Assembly: GCA_903933085.1 (NCBI GenBank) | Contig: CAIZIN010000029.1 | Coordinates: 1 to 13,051, forward strand | DNA: 13,051 bases | Direction: 5' to 3' | DNA from: an uncultured bacterium | GTDB lineage: Bacteria; Patescibacteriota; Minisyncoccia; Phycocordibacterales; CAIZIN01 | Shown here: piece by piece, positions 6,075 to 12,319 of the stretch | How the letters are laid out: each line of letters starts with the position of its first letter | How positions within the stretch are numbered: the first letter of the stretch is position 1 | Notes under the pieces: generated by a model | Database searches by the model: none | What the model saw: the letters and a program-made list of their open reading frames with translations, nothing else | What the model was told of the DNA's origin: nothing | Translations under genes and position numbers: made by a program

Positions 6075-7448
6075 ATGGCGAAATACAACACCCTAAAAGT
6101 CCCTCCTCATAGCGAAGAAGCCGAGATGGCGCTTCTTGGTTCTATTATGATTAGTCCTGAGAGCATTCATGAAGTCTCAGATGTCATTCGTCCATATACT
6201 TTCTATGCAGAAAAGCATTCTATTGTTTATGAAACAATGCTTGAGCTTCACGCGAAAGCAAACCCTATTGATCTTATTTCAGTATCCCAAAAGTTAAAAG
6301 AAAAAGAACAGCTAGAACGTATTGGTGGTGCAACATATATCACTGAGCTTGTTAATTCAGTTCCAACTTCTACAAATATTCAACACTATGCTGACCTTGT
6401 GTTTAAAAAACACATGCTTCGTAAACTTATTGCGAGCGGTGAATATATTGAGTCAATTGGTTACGAAGAAGATCGAGAACTTGACGATGTTCTTGATGAT
6501 GCTAGTAAAAAAATATTTGAAGCAACAAATACTTCAGGATCACAAAAATACGTTCACTTGGCCGATGAGTTGGGTAAGGCTTGGGAAAGAATTGATAAAC
6601 TTCACAAAGAAAAAGGAGTACTACGAGGTGTCCCAACTGGCTTTAAAGATTTAGACAAAAAACTTTCTGGATTACAAAACTCAGACCTTATTATTCTTGC
6701 TGCGAGACCTTCTGTTGGAAAGACTTCCCTTGCCCTTAACATCGCTTGTAATGCTGCTATTAGACACAATGTCGGCACGGCAATATTTTCTCTCGAAATG
6801 AGTTCGGCTCAACTCGTTGACCGTATGCTTTCAGCTGAGTCTAAAATAGATGCTTGGAAACTTAGAACTGGAGGCTTGAAATTGGAAGAAGAGTTTGCAA
6901 AGATTAGAGATACGCTTGACCCTCTTTCTAAGGCACCTATTTATATTGATGACCAAGCTTCAAATAATATTTTGAGAATGCGTTCTGTTGCCAGGAGAAT
7001 TAAAATGGAAAAAGGTCTGGGGCTTATCATTGTCGATTACTTGCAACTTATGTCACCTACTTCAAGTAAAAATTCAGATAACGTTGTGCAACAGGTTACA
7101 GAAATCTCTCGATCACTTAAGCAACTTGCTAAAGAGCTTGATGTTCCTGTATTGGCCCTCTCACAGCTTTCTAGAGCCGTTGAAGCACGTGGAGGTAAAC
7201 CAAGACTGTCTGATCTTCGTGACTCTGGATCTATTGAGCAGGACGCCGATGTTGTTATTTTCATTCACCGAGAAGATAAAGGTAAGGATGAGGCTGAGCG
7301 AACAAACATTGCTGAGATTATGATTGAGAAGCATCGAAATGGACCAACTGGTACAGTGAAGATGTACTTCGACGGAGATAAAACATCGTTCCTCGATTTG
7401 GATGAAAGTCAGTATGGAGGAATGGGACAGGACGTTAATTCTTTCTAG
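6075..7448 (+). CDS. dnaB: Replicative DNA helicase DnaB
   Basis: DnaB is the hexameric helicase that unwinds DNA at the replication fork and recruits primase. The 457-residue product is full length. The N-terminal domain runs about 10-110 (PPHSEEAEMALLGSIMI start), followed by a linker and the RecA-like ATPase domain from about 185. The Walker A motif is ARPSVGKTS with K216 and T217, the likely catalytic glutamate is E241 (SLEMS), and the Walker B motif is LIIVDYLQLM with D321. The LSQLSR motif is at 362-367, DLRDSGSIEQDAD at 380-392 and KHRNGPTGT at 419-427. No intein is present. The ATG at 6075 lacks a Shine-Dalgarno. A TTTAAT at 6062-6067 might give a second, leaderless start. recR follows after 84 bp with no clear terminator. 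Confidence 0.97.
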   Translation: MAKYNTLKVPPHSEEAEMALLGSIMISPESIHEVSDVIRPYTFYAEKHSIVYETMLELHAKANPIDLISVSQKLKEKEQLERIGGATYITELVNSVPTSTNIQHYADLVFKKHMLRKLIASGEYIESIGYEEDRELDDVLDDASKKIFEATNTSGSQKYVHLADELGKAWERIDKLHKEKGVLRGVPTGFKDLDKKLSGLQNSDLIILAARPSVGKTSLALNIACNAAIRHNVGTAIFSLEMSSAQLVDRMLSAESKIDAWKLRTGGLKLEEEFAKIRDTLDPLSKAPIYIDDQASNNILRMRSVARRIKMEKGLGLIIVDYLQLMSPTSSKNSDNVVQQVTEISRSLKQLAKELDVPVLALSQLSRAVEARGGKPRLSDLRDSGSIEQDADVVIFIHREDKGKDEAERTNIAEIMIEKHRNGPTGTVKMYFDGDKTSFLDLDESQYGGMGQDVNSF

Positions 7449-7451
7449 AGC

Positions 7452-7486
7452 AGAATTATGAATTAAGAATTATGAATTAGGAATAA
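7452..7486. repeat. Heptanucleotide-period repeat array 6
   Basis: Five 7-bp units: agaatta, tgaatta, agaatta, tgaatta, ggaataa; the first two pairs are a perfect 14-bp tandem duplication. Part of it (GAATTAAGAAT, 7460-7470) is the inverse complement of 7512-7522, so the dnaB-recR gap can fold as a loose hairpin. Confidence 0.8.
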
Positions 7487-7532
7487 TAAATACAGTATTT
7501 AAGATTAACTCATTCTTAATTCTACCAAAATT

Positions 7533-8144
7533 ATGAATCACCTAAAATCTTTAGAAGAATTATTTGCAAAATTTCCTGGCATTGGACCAAAACAAGCTAG
7601 GCGTTTTGTGTATTTTTTGCTGACAAAAGATGAATACTATTTAAAAGACTTGAGTTCTCTAATAGAGACTTTGAAAAGAGATGTTATGACCTGTGTTTCT
7701 TGTATGAAAATTTTTCCGAAAGATTTTGCCAATTCAAACACCTGCTCGATATGTAGTGATCAAAATCGTTCTAAAAATATTTTAATGCTTGTAGCGAGAG
7801 ATATGGATCTTGAACACATTGAAAAGACTGGCGTGTACAATGGTTTATATTTTGTTCTTGGTGGGACTATTCCAATTCTAGACAAAGAACCAGAAAAAAG
7901 AATTAGAATAAAAAAATTAATTGATCACCTCTCAACTTATGATGGAATACAGGAAATTATTCTTGCGATGAATGCTACTCCAGAAGGTGAACATACAATG
8001 AGATATGTTGCTGATACACTTTCTCCACTTGTTGAAAAAAAACATTTAAAAATTTCATATCTTGGTCGCGGACTCTCTACTGGTACTGAACTTGAATATT
8101 CTGATAAAGAAACTTTGAAGAATGCTTTAGAGAGAAGGACGTAA
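7533..8144 (+). CDS. recR: Recombination protein RecR
   Basis: RecR works in the RecF(O)R pathway, helping to load RecA on gapped DNA. The 203-residue product has the family layout: an N-terminal helix-hairpin-helix (FPGIGPKQARRF, 14-25), a four-cysteine zinc finger (C54, C57, C71, C74), a Toprim-like domain (about 82-165, including TGVYNGLYFVLGG and EIILAMNATPEGEHT) and the C-terminal GRGLSTGTELEYSDKETL segment (178-195). The acidic position usually present in the first Toprim motif reads VARDMDL here. The ATG at 7533 has no Shine-Dalgarno. It lies 84 bp after dnaB and could be co-transcribed with it, a functionally sensible replication-repair pairing. Confidence 0.96.
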   Translation: MNHLKSLEELFAKFPGIGPKQARRFVYFLLTKDEYYLKDLSSLIETLKRDVMTCVSCMKIFPKDFANSNTCSICSDQNRSKNILMLVARDMDLEHIEKTGVYNGLYFVLGGTIPILDKEPEKRIRIKKLIDHLSTYDGIQEIILAMNATPEGEHTMRYVADTLSPLVEKKHLKISYLGRGLSTGTELEYSDKETLKNALERRT

Positions 8145-8148
8145 TAGC

Positions 8149-8176
8149 AAGTCAAAACTCAAAAGTCAAAATTTAA
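8149..8176. repeat. Heptanucleotide-period repeat array 7
   Basis: Four 7-bp units: aagtcaa, aactcaa, aagtcaa, aatttaa, beginning 5 bp after the recR stop. AAGTCAAAACTCAAA at 8149-8163 is a perfect inverse complement of 8245-8259 in the next array. Confidence 0.8.
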
Positions 8177-8230
8177 AGTAATAACTTATAAATTAAAAGC
8201 TTAACTAAAGGTGAAGCCCTTACTTAATAC

Positions 8231-8272
8231 TTTTGAATTGAACCTTTGAGTTTTGACTTCTAACTTTTGACT
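8231..8272. repeat. Heptanucleotide-period repeat array 8
   Basis: About six 7-bp units, the last four being tttgagt, tttgact, tctaact, tttgact. It is the inverted partner of the array at 8149-8176. The last unit supplies TTGACT, the -35 box of the following promoter. Confidence 0.8.
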
Positions 8273-8294
8273 TATTATTATTTTGTACTATCAT
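8267..8294 (+). promoter_or_regulatory. Promoter for the Cys-rich gene
   Basis: TTGACT (8267-8272), a 16-bp spacer and TATCAT (8289-8294); CATAAT at 8292-8297 is an alternative -10. The predicted start near 8302 falls within or just past the first in-frame ATG (8300), which favours the downstream ATG at 8327. Confidence 0.6.
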
Positions 8295-8326
8295 AATTAA
8301 TGGAACCCTTAACAAAAGGAGTACAA

Positions 8327-8782
8327 ATGGAAAACAAAAATAACATTGATAGAGTGTTGTCTCAGTCATTGCATGATCTAGGGCTTACCCCTCAAACAGG
8401 ATTTGCTCTATGTGCTTTGATCCATGAAAATAGCGAAGATTTGTTACGCCTAGCATCTATACGGAAAGAATGTCCGCACATTCCAAATGAGTGTGGCTCA
8501 TGTGGAAGAAGACCTCAGGAATGTCGCGAGGCTCTCCGTCAACTGCCAAAAATTTATGTTTGGCGTGTGTTGAAAAAATGGGTGAAATATTGTGCAGACC
8601 ACAAACCTGATTGTAAACGCACTGAATGTCCTGTTCGTCAATTTTTAATGCCTGCAATGAAAAATTTGCTGAATGTACTAATTCAGAACGGCCTGACAAT
8701 GGAATATGTTAAAGCAGAAATTCCAGCCGCAGACAAAATCTTGCAGTTTGGAGTAAAGGGAAAATTATTAACCGTTGGATAA
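8327..8782 (+). CDS. Unrecognised Cys-rich 151-aa protein
   Basis: I do not recognise a family. In numbering from the ATG at 8327, cysteines 49, 56, 59 and 66 form a C-x6-C-x2-C-x6-C cluster, and C89, H92, C96 and C101 a second cluster. Both look able to bind zinc, joined by a helical stretch rich in tryptophan and basic residues (73-88). The flanking N- and C-terminal regions look helical; no signal peptide or membrane segment is seen. The start is chosen because AAAGGAG lies 5 nt upstream, the clearest Shine-Dalgarno in the window, and because the promoter start falls near the earlier ATG at 8300. It is monocistronic, with its own promoter and terminator. A nucleic-acid-binding role is a guess from the cysteine pattern only. 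Confidence 0.75.
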   Translation: MENKNNIDRVLSQSLHDLGLTPQTGFALCALIHENSEDLLRLASIRKECPHIPNECGSCGRRPQECREALRQLPKIYVWRVLKKWVKYCADHKPDCKRTECPVRQFLMPAMKNLLNVLIQNGLTMEYVKAEIPAADKILQFGVKGKLLTVG

Positions 8783-8807
8783 AAGTGGACTTAATAATTA
8801 CCAATGT

Positions 8808-8850
8808 AAAACCGTATACATAGCTTATAGCAATGAATATGGTTTTTTCT
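8808..8850 (+). terminator. Terminator of the Cys-rich gene
   Basis: AAAACCGTAT (8808-8817) pairs with ATATGGTTTT (8837-8846) with one G-U; the T-run continues through 8848. The loop is long (19 nt). Confidence 0.6.
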
Positions 8851-8854
8851 TTAC

Positions 8855-8883
8855 TTGTTATTTTCACTTGTTTATATTAGTAT
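8855..8883 (+). promoter_or_regulatory. Promoter for the 141-aa gene
   Basis: TTGTTA (8855-8860), a 17-bp spacer and TAGTAT (8878-8883), giving a leader of about 20 nt. The rplU promoter at 9983-10011 uses the same TAGTAT -10. Confidence 0.5.
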
Positions 8884-8910
8884 CTTGAAAGATTCAACAA
8901 ACGAGTACAT

Positions 8911-9336
8911 ATGAACAAAAACGAAATATTAGCACTCACCCTCGCGCAATTTGGTATTCTACAGAGAGAGCCGATTGAAGAAAGTGTTCTGAGGACAATT
9001 TCTTTGTTTGCTCGCTCGGGTCCTGACGATTCACCTGAAGGTGTTTTATGGGAAGAAATTGCAAAAGAAGCTAGAACTAAAGGGAGTAATATTAGCAAAG
9101 AAAGAAGGGCTGAGCTCGATGAAGGTTTTCGCAAACGTCTTACCGCTGAAAGAAACAGTCTCTCATCAATAACTGTAGGTGATGTTATTAATGGCTGGGG
9201 CGCACAGAGAGTAGAGCATGCTAAAATTGAAGACAGATCAGTTAGACATTTCTACAGGCAGACAATGAATGAGTTCTTAATCGGCCTTGAATATCTTGAT
9301 TTTCCACAAGAAGAAGTTGATTTAATTCGATCGTAA
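8911..9336 (+). CDS. Unrecognised 141-aa protein
   Basis: I do not recognise a family. The product looks soluble and mostly helical, with a strongly charged middle part (residues 48-82, including EEIAKEARTKGSNISKERRA) and an acidic C-terminal helix (FLIGLEYLDFPQEEVDLIRS). It has no cysteine and no membrane segment. The ATG at 8911 lies about 20 nt after the predicted transcription start and has no Shine-Dalgarno. Its own terminator is at 9417-9452. It follows the Cys-rich gene in the same direction but a terminator and a promoter separate them, so a functional link is unproven. Confidence 0.65.
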   Translation: MNKNEILALTLAQFGILQREPIEESVLRTISLFARSGPDDSPEGVLWEEIAKEARTKGSNISKERRAELDEGFRKRLTAERNSLSSITVGDVINGWGAQRVEHAKIEDRSVRHFYRQTMNEFLIGLEYLDFPQEEVDLIRS

Positions 9337-9416
9337 CAGTTTATTTTAATAAGAGGTATTAAACAGAACGAAATATCTCTCGCGACATTCAGTCCATAAA
9401 TTCAGCTAAATATCTT

Positions 9417-9452
9417 AACCGCTCAGGCATTTGCTTCGAGTGGTTTTTCTTT
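9417..9452 (+). terminator. Terminator after the 141-aa gene
   Basis: AACCGCTC (9417-9424) pairs with GAGTGGTT (9438-9445) with one G-U; TTTCTTT follows. It lies 80 bp after the stop codon. Confidence 0.65.
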
Positions 9453-9492
9453 GACGGAATAACCGTACCGACCGGTACAGTTATTCCGTTAA
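9451..9492. repeat. Dyad 1 with GTACCG-AC-CGGTAC core
   Basis: A 42-bp inverted repeat centred at 9471.5. Outer arms ACGGAATAAC / GTTATTCCGT (9454-9463, 9480-9489) are perfect, extended by three pairs including a G-U; one mismatch (9464/9479) separates them from the palindromic core at 9465-9478. It lies between two terminators, in DNA with no gene. Confidence 0.8.
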
Positions 9493-9516
9493 TTTATAAA
9501 TGTTTAGTATTCTTAA

Positions 9517-9558
9517 TATGTAATTATAGCGTACTGGCCGGTATGCTAGAATTACATA
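9517..9558. repeat. Dyad 2 with GTACTGG-CCGGTAT core
   Basis: A 42-bp inverted repeat centred at 9537.5, 66 bp from dyad 1. The arms 9517-9534 and 9541-9558 pair with one mismatch and one G-U. The outer arm sequence is unrelated to dyad 1, but the 14-bp core (9531-9544) matches the dyad 1 core at 11 of 14 positions. Confidence 0.8.
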
Positions 9559-9591
9559 CAAGTAGATATACAATTTCTTAAATCTAAAAAC

Positions 9592-9620
9592 AAAAAAACC
9601 GCCGGGTGGCGGATTTTTTT
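9592..9620. terminator. Bidirectional terminator
   Basis: CCGCC (9599-9603) and GGCGG (9608-9612) with a GGGT loop, flanked by seven A's on the left and seven T's on the right, so it works on either strand. On the minus strand it terminates rplU. Confidence 0.9.
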
Positions 9621-9621
9621 G

Positions 9622-9649
9622 CTAGAGCCTAGTACCTAGAGCCTAATAG
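9622..9649. repeat. Heptanucleotide-period repeat array 9
   Basis: Four 7-bp units: ctagagc, ctagtac, ctagagc, ctaatag, between the terminator and the rplU stop codon. Confidence 0.75.
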
Positions 9650-9654
9650 CTGTC

Positions 9655-9972
9655 CTATTTTACTGAAGTGATTCTAACTTCGAAGAAAGGTTGTTTATGA
9701 CCGTTCTTTTTGAAGTATCGACTTTTCTGTAGGTATTTAATAACGGTTATTTTTGGTAGGCGTGCGATCTGAGTGATTTCAGCCTTGATTTCTGCTCCTT
9801 CAATCATTGGTGTACCAATCTTAATATCACTGTCGTCACTTAGAACAAGAACATCTTTAAAAGAAACAGCGTCGCCTACCTTGTAGTCGCCGATGATCTT
9901 CTCAATGCGAATTCTATCGCCTTCTTGAGCTAAATATTGTTTTCCTCCTGTTTGAAATACTGCGAATGTCAT
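9655..9972 (-). CDS. rplU: 50S ribosomal protein L21
   Basis: L21 is a 23S rRNA-binding protein of the large subunit. The 105-residue product is typical in length. It opens MTFAVFQTGGKQYLAQEGDRI, continues with the KIGTPMIEGAEIKAEI region (51-66), and ends with the basic YLQKSRYFKKNGHKQPFFEVRI segment (80-101) diagnostic of the family. The ATG at 9972 lies 10 bp after a good -10, so the leader would be only a few nucleotides. The gene is transcribed alone and terminates at 9592-9620; its usual operon partner rpmA is at the far left of the window on the other strand. Confidence 0.97.
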   Translation of the reverse strand: MTFAVFQTGGKQYLAQEGDRIRIEKIIGDYKVGDAVSFKDVLVLSDDSDIKIGTPMIEGAEIKAEITQIARLPKITVIKYLQKSRYFKKNGHKQPFFEVRITSVK

Positions 9973-9982
9973 AGTGGGTCAT

Positions 9983-10011
9983 ATACTACCTTATTTCACA
10001 CAGTTTTGCAA
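9983..10011 (-). promoter_or_regulatory. rplU promoter, near-leaderless
   Basis: On the minus strand TTGCAA (plus 10006-10011), an exact 17-bp spacer and TAGTAT (plus 9983-9988). The -10 ends 10 bp before the ATG, implying a leader of about 3 nt. Confidence 0.65.
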
Positions 10012-10043
10012 GCATGCTTATTTATCTAAAAAAACCCTTGTTT

Positions 10044-11045
10044 CTACTGCTTTGATACTAGATTTCCCAAAGTCGACAAATCTAAAGAACTCAATGTTTT
10101 ACTAAATGTATTATCCATTTTTGGAATTTTATTCAATAACAACGAAATCTGTTGTGAAACTATATCATTTGTAAATTTACTTAAAAATACTCGTTTTTCT
10201 TCATCTGTCATTTTTCTATAGGCGCCATATACTTCCCAACCAACATGTCTATCGATAATTTCTTTTTGTTTTTCAGTGGAATCAATAGGGTGTCCGATGG
10301 TATATTTTTTATCCGCTTCTTCTTGGTGAGTTAAAAAATAAAATTGTTTTGCGATATCCCACATTGCCCAAGTCCGACTTTTACTATATGGACCGGCTTT
10401 AATCCCAAGATTATCTAAAATTTGGTTACATTTTTCAACCATGGTATAAGAAATTTTTTCAATTTCTTCCAAACTTCTTTTCCTAAGCATTAAAGAAAAA
10501 GCTTCTGCATATTTTTTTGAATTCTCTTGTGAGCTAGACCAGTCTAGAGCTTTTTTCTTTGTTTCTTCCGACAGCTCTACATCTTGATAAGCAAATTCGT
10601 TTTTAATAATGTCAGAAATTTCTATTTTTTTATCTAGAGAAACCTCAGGCATATCTAACTCTTCCGCTCGGGGATTATTTTCTTCATCATTTTTTTTAAT
10701 TTCAGGTAATTCGCCAGAAATCTCGATACCTAATTCATTTTTGAGACTATTAATTTTTTCTTGATCGATAATTAACCTACGGTCTCTTTCTACCACCTTA
10801 AGTGTCTCAAGATCTTCTGCATCAAAAACTGCCTGTTCTGCATCCTTTCGCTCCTTTGAAAAAACTTCAGTTGGCATTTCTTGTTTAACTTCTCCATTTT
10901 CCTCATTTGGTTTTAAGGTTACTGATTCATCGACTGAAGTGTCTGGATTAATTTCCTCTGCTTTTAGATCGACTTTTTCCATAGCGATTTCAGCAGCGGT
11001 TCTTAATTTTTTACTATCAGTGTTGTTATTTGGGAAATTTTCCAT
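10044..11045 (-). CDS. Unrecognised acidic 333-aa protein
   Basis: I do not recognise a family. Residues 1-150 are rich in Glu, Asp, Lys, Asn and Pro with few aromatics, and are probably disordered. Residues 155-310 look folded and helical, with aromatic positions (RTWAMWDIAKQFYFLTH at 224-240, RHVGWEVYGAYRKMTDEEKR at 266-285). The C-terminal tail is Ser/Leu-rich. There is no signal peptide or membrane segment. It starts 29 bp after the rmuC stop on the same strand, so co-transcription with rmuC is likely; a TATAAA close to the start (11051-11056) could add a second promoter but lacks a -35. Only a weak hairpin followed by a T-run (around 10028-10043) marks its 3' end. The layout suggests a lineage-specific protein. 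Confidence 0.8.
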   Translation of the reverse strand: MENFPNNNTDSKKLRTAAEIAMEKVDLKAEEINPDTSVDESVTLKPNEENGEVKQEMPTEVFSKERKDAEQAVFDAEDLETLKVVERDRRLIIDQEKINSLKNELGIEISGELPEIKKNDEENNPRAEELDMPEVSLDKKIEISDIIKNEFAYQDVELSEETKKKALDWSSSQENSKKYAEAFSLMLRKRSLEEIEKISYTMVEKCNQILDNLGIKAGPYSKSRTWAMWDIAKQFYFLTHQEEADKKYTIGHPIDSTEKQKEIIDRHVGWEVYGAYRKMTDEEKRVFLSKFTNDIVSQQISLLLNKIPKMDNTFSKTLSSLDLSTLGNLVSKQ

Positions 11046-11074
11046 TTGATTTTATATTAATTTACAGAAATAGT

Positions 11075-12163
11075 TTATTCTTGTTCGTCTGGTTTGTCCA
11101 AAAGTTCTATTTCTATTCCAGCACTATCCCCTGTTATTCTCATCACATCCTTATCCACCTTCTTGAGTTCCCCGCTAGCCTTGTTGAAGTGATTTACTGT
11201 GGTTCCTAAGGCATTACCTAACTTTCCATGATACTCCTCGTAGGCCTTTAAATGCTTTCCTAGCTCTTCAACACGCTTTATGATATCTTTTGCTGTTTCT
11301 TCAATTTGAAGCGCCTTAAGGCCTTGCATGACTGTCTGGAGGTATGCCAAAAATGAAGTTGGTGAGACGATAATAACTTTATATTTCTGAGCCGCTCTTT
11401 GTATTAGATTTTCAGTTTCTTCTTTTAAGGCTCCAATTTTATTTACAATTAAATCATAGTAAATAGCCTCATGAGGAATAAACATAAAAGCAAAGTCCAT
11501 AGTCCCCTCTTGTGGTCGAATATATTTTGAAGTTTCTTCAATTCGCTTTTTTAAATCACTAACAAAAAGTTTTTCTAGACGAGCTTTTTCAGTTTCGTTT
11601 CTTTCTTCAACAAGCTTATTATAATTTTCAAGAGAAAATTTTGAGTCAATTGGAATTATTTTATCCTTTACAAAAACTGCTGCATCTACTATTTCGCCGT
11701 CAGAAAAAGGATACTGCATCTGAAACATTCCAGGCGGTAATACGTTTTTCAAAAGTGTTTCAAGGTAGTATTCACCAATTATTCCTCGTTGTTTCGGATT
11801 TTTTAGAATATCCTGAAGATTTTGAAGTTGATCAGCAAATCCTACGACTTGCTTACCAGTTTCTTTCACTTGTGCTAATTCGCTCGTAATCTCTCTAATG
11901 AGTTTTTGAGATTCTGAAAACTGTCTGTTTACAGAGTCACTCATATGACGAGTCGATTCCCCCATTTTTAAATCAACCGTTTTGTTTAGATCAGAAACTT
12001 TTGAATCTACTGTTCGTGAAAGTTCATTTACTTGTTCAAGAATCAACTTGAGGCCAATGTCGTCCTTGGGTGCATTGTCATTTTTCTTGAGCATTAAAAA
12101 CAAGGCAATGTTGATTGCGACTAAAACTAGAATAAATAAACCGAGAAGTATTGTTGATGTCAT
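11075..12163 (-). CDS. rmuC: RmuC-family DNA recombination protein
   Basis: RmuC proteins are predicted nucleases linked to limiting DNA inversion and rearrangement. From the ATG at 12163 the product has 362 residues, shorter than the ~475 of E. coli RmuC. A transmembrane anchor fills residues 3-24 and a coiled coil about 35-110. The RmuC domain follows: RGIIGEYYLETLL (126-138), VDAAVF (159-164), IPIDSKFSLENY (170-181), FMFIPHEAIY (226-235) and SPTSFLAYLQT (267-277). E131, D160, D173 and K175 could form a PD-(D/E)XK-type site (inferred). An ATG 16 codons upstream (12211) extends the frame, but an extended -10 promoter lies between it and 12163, so the shorter form is preferred. The acidic gene follows 29 bp downstream. 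Confidence 0.93.
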   Translation of the reverse strand: MTSTILLGLFILVLVAINIALFLMLKKNDNAPKDDIGLKLILEQVNELSRTVDSKVSDLNKTVDLKMGESTRHMSDSVNRQFSESQKLIREITSELAQVKETGKQVVGFADQLQNLQDILKNPKQRGIIGEYYLETLLKNVLPPGMFQMQYPFSDGEIVDAAVFVKDKIIPIDSKFSLENYNKLVEERNETEKARLEKLFVSDLKKRIEETSKYIRPQEGTMDFAFMFIPHEAIYYDLIVNKIGALKEETENLIQRAAQKYKVIIVSPTSFLAYLQTVMQGLKALQIEETAKDIIKRVEELGKHLKAYEEYHGKLGNALGTTVNHFNKASGELKKVDKDVMRITGDSAGIEIELLDKPDEQE

Positions 12164-12170
12164 GCTGAAT

Positions 12171-12179
12171 ATTATAGCA
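12171..12179 (-). promoter_or_regulatory. Leaderless extended -10 promoter of rmuC
   Basis: On the minus strand TGCTATAAT, a perfect extended -10 (plus 12171-12179), ends 7 bp before the ATG at 12163. No good -35 is visible, as is common for extended -10 promoters. Transcription should begin at or next to the start codon. Confidence 0.7.
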
Positions 12180-12218
12180 GAATATGTTATAGTTGGCTTT
12201 ATATTAGACATTATTCTC

Positions 12219-12290
12219 TGTCATTCTGGCGAAGGCCAGAATCCAGTCTGAAAAATGCGAACCTGGATTCCCGCATTCGCGAGAATGACA
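12219..12290 (+). repeat. Palindromic element C (short, 72 bp)
   Basis: TGTCATTC...GAATGACA with 27-bp imperfect arms. Its right ~50 bp match element B closely (ATCCAGTCTGAAAAAT... shared). Two sub-hairpins are visible, one around GGCGAAGGCC and one around CGCATTCGCG. It sits between the divergent rmuC and yqeY-like genes. ATGCAGGG follows it, as after element A. It appears to be the basic form of the family. Confidence 0.8.
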
Positions 12291-12319
12291 ATGCAGGGTT
12301 ATAAATTAATTCATACAAT

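Noticed and set aside
9451..9558. Integron attC sites
   Set aside because: The hairpins lack the GTTRRRY/RYYYAAC end cores, and no integrase or cassette arrangement is present.
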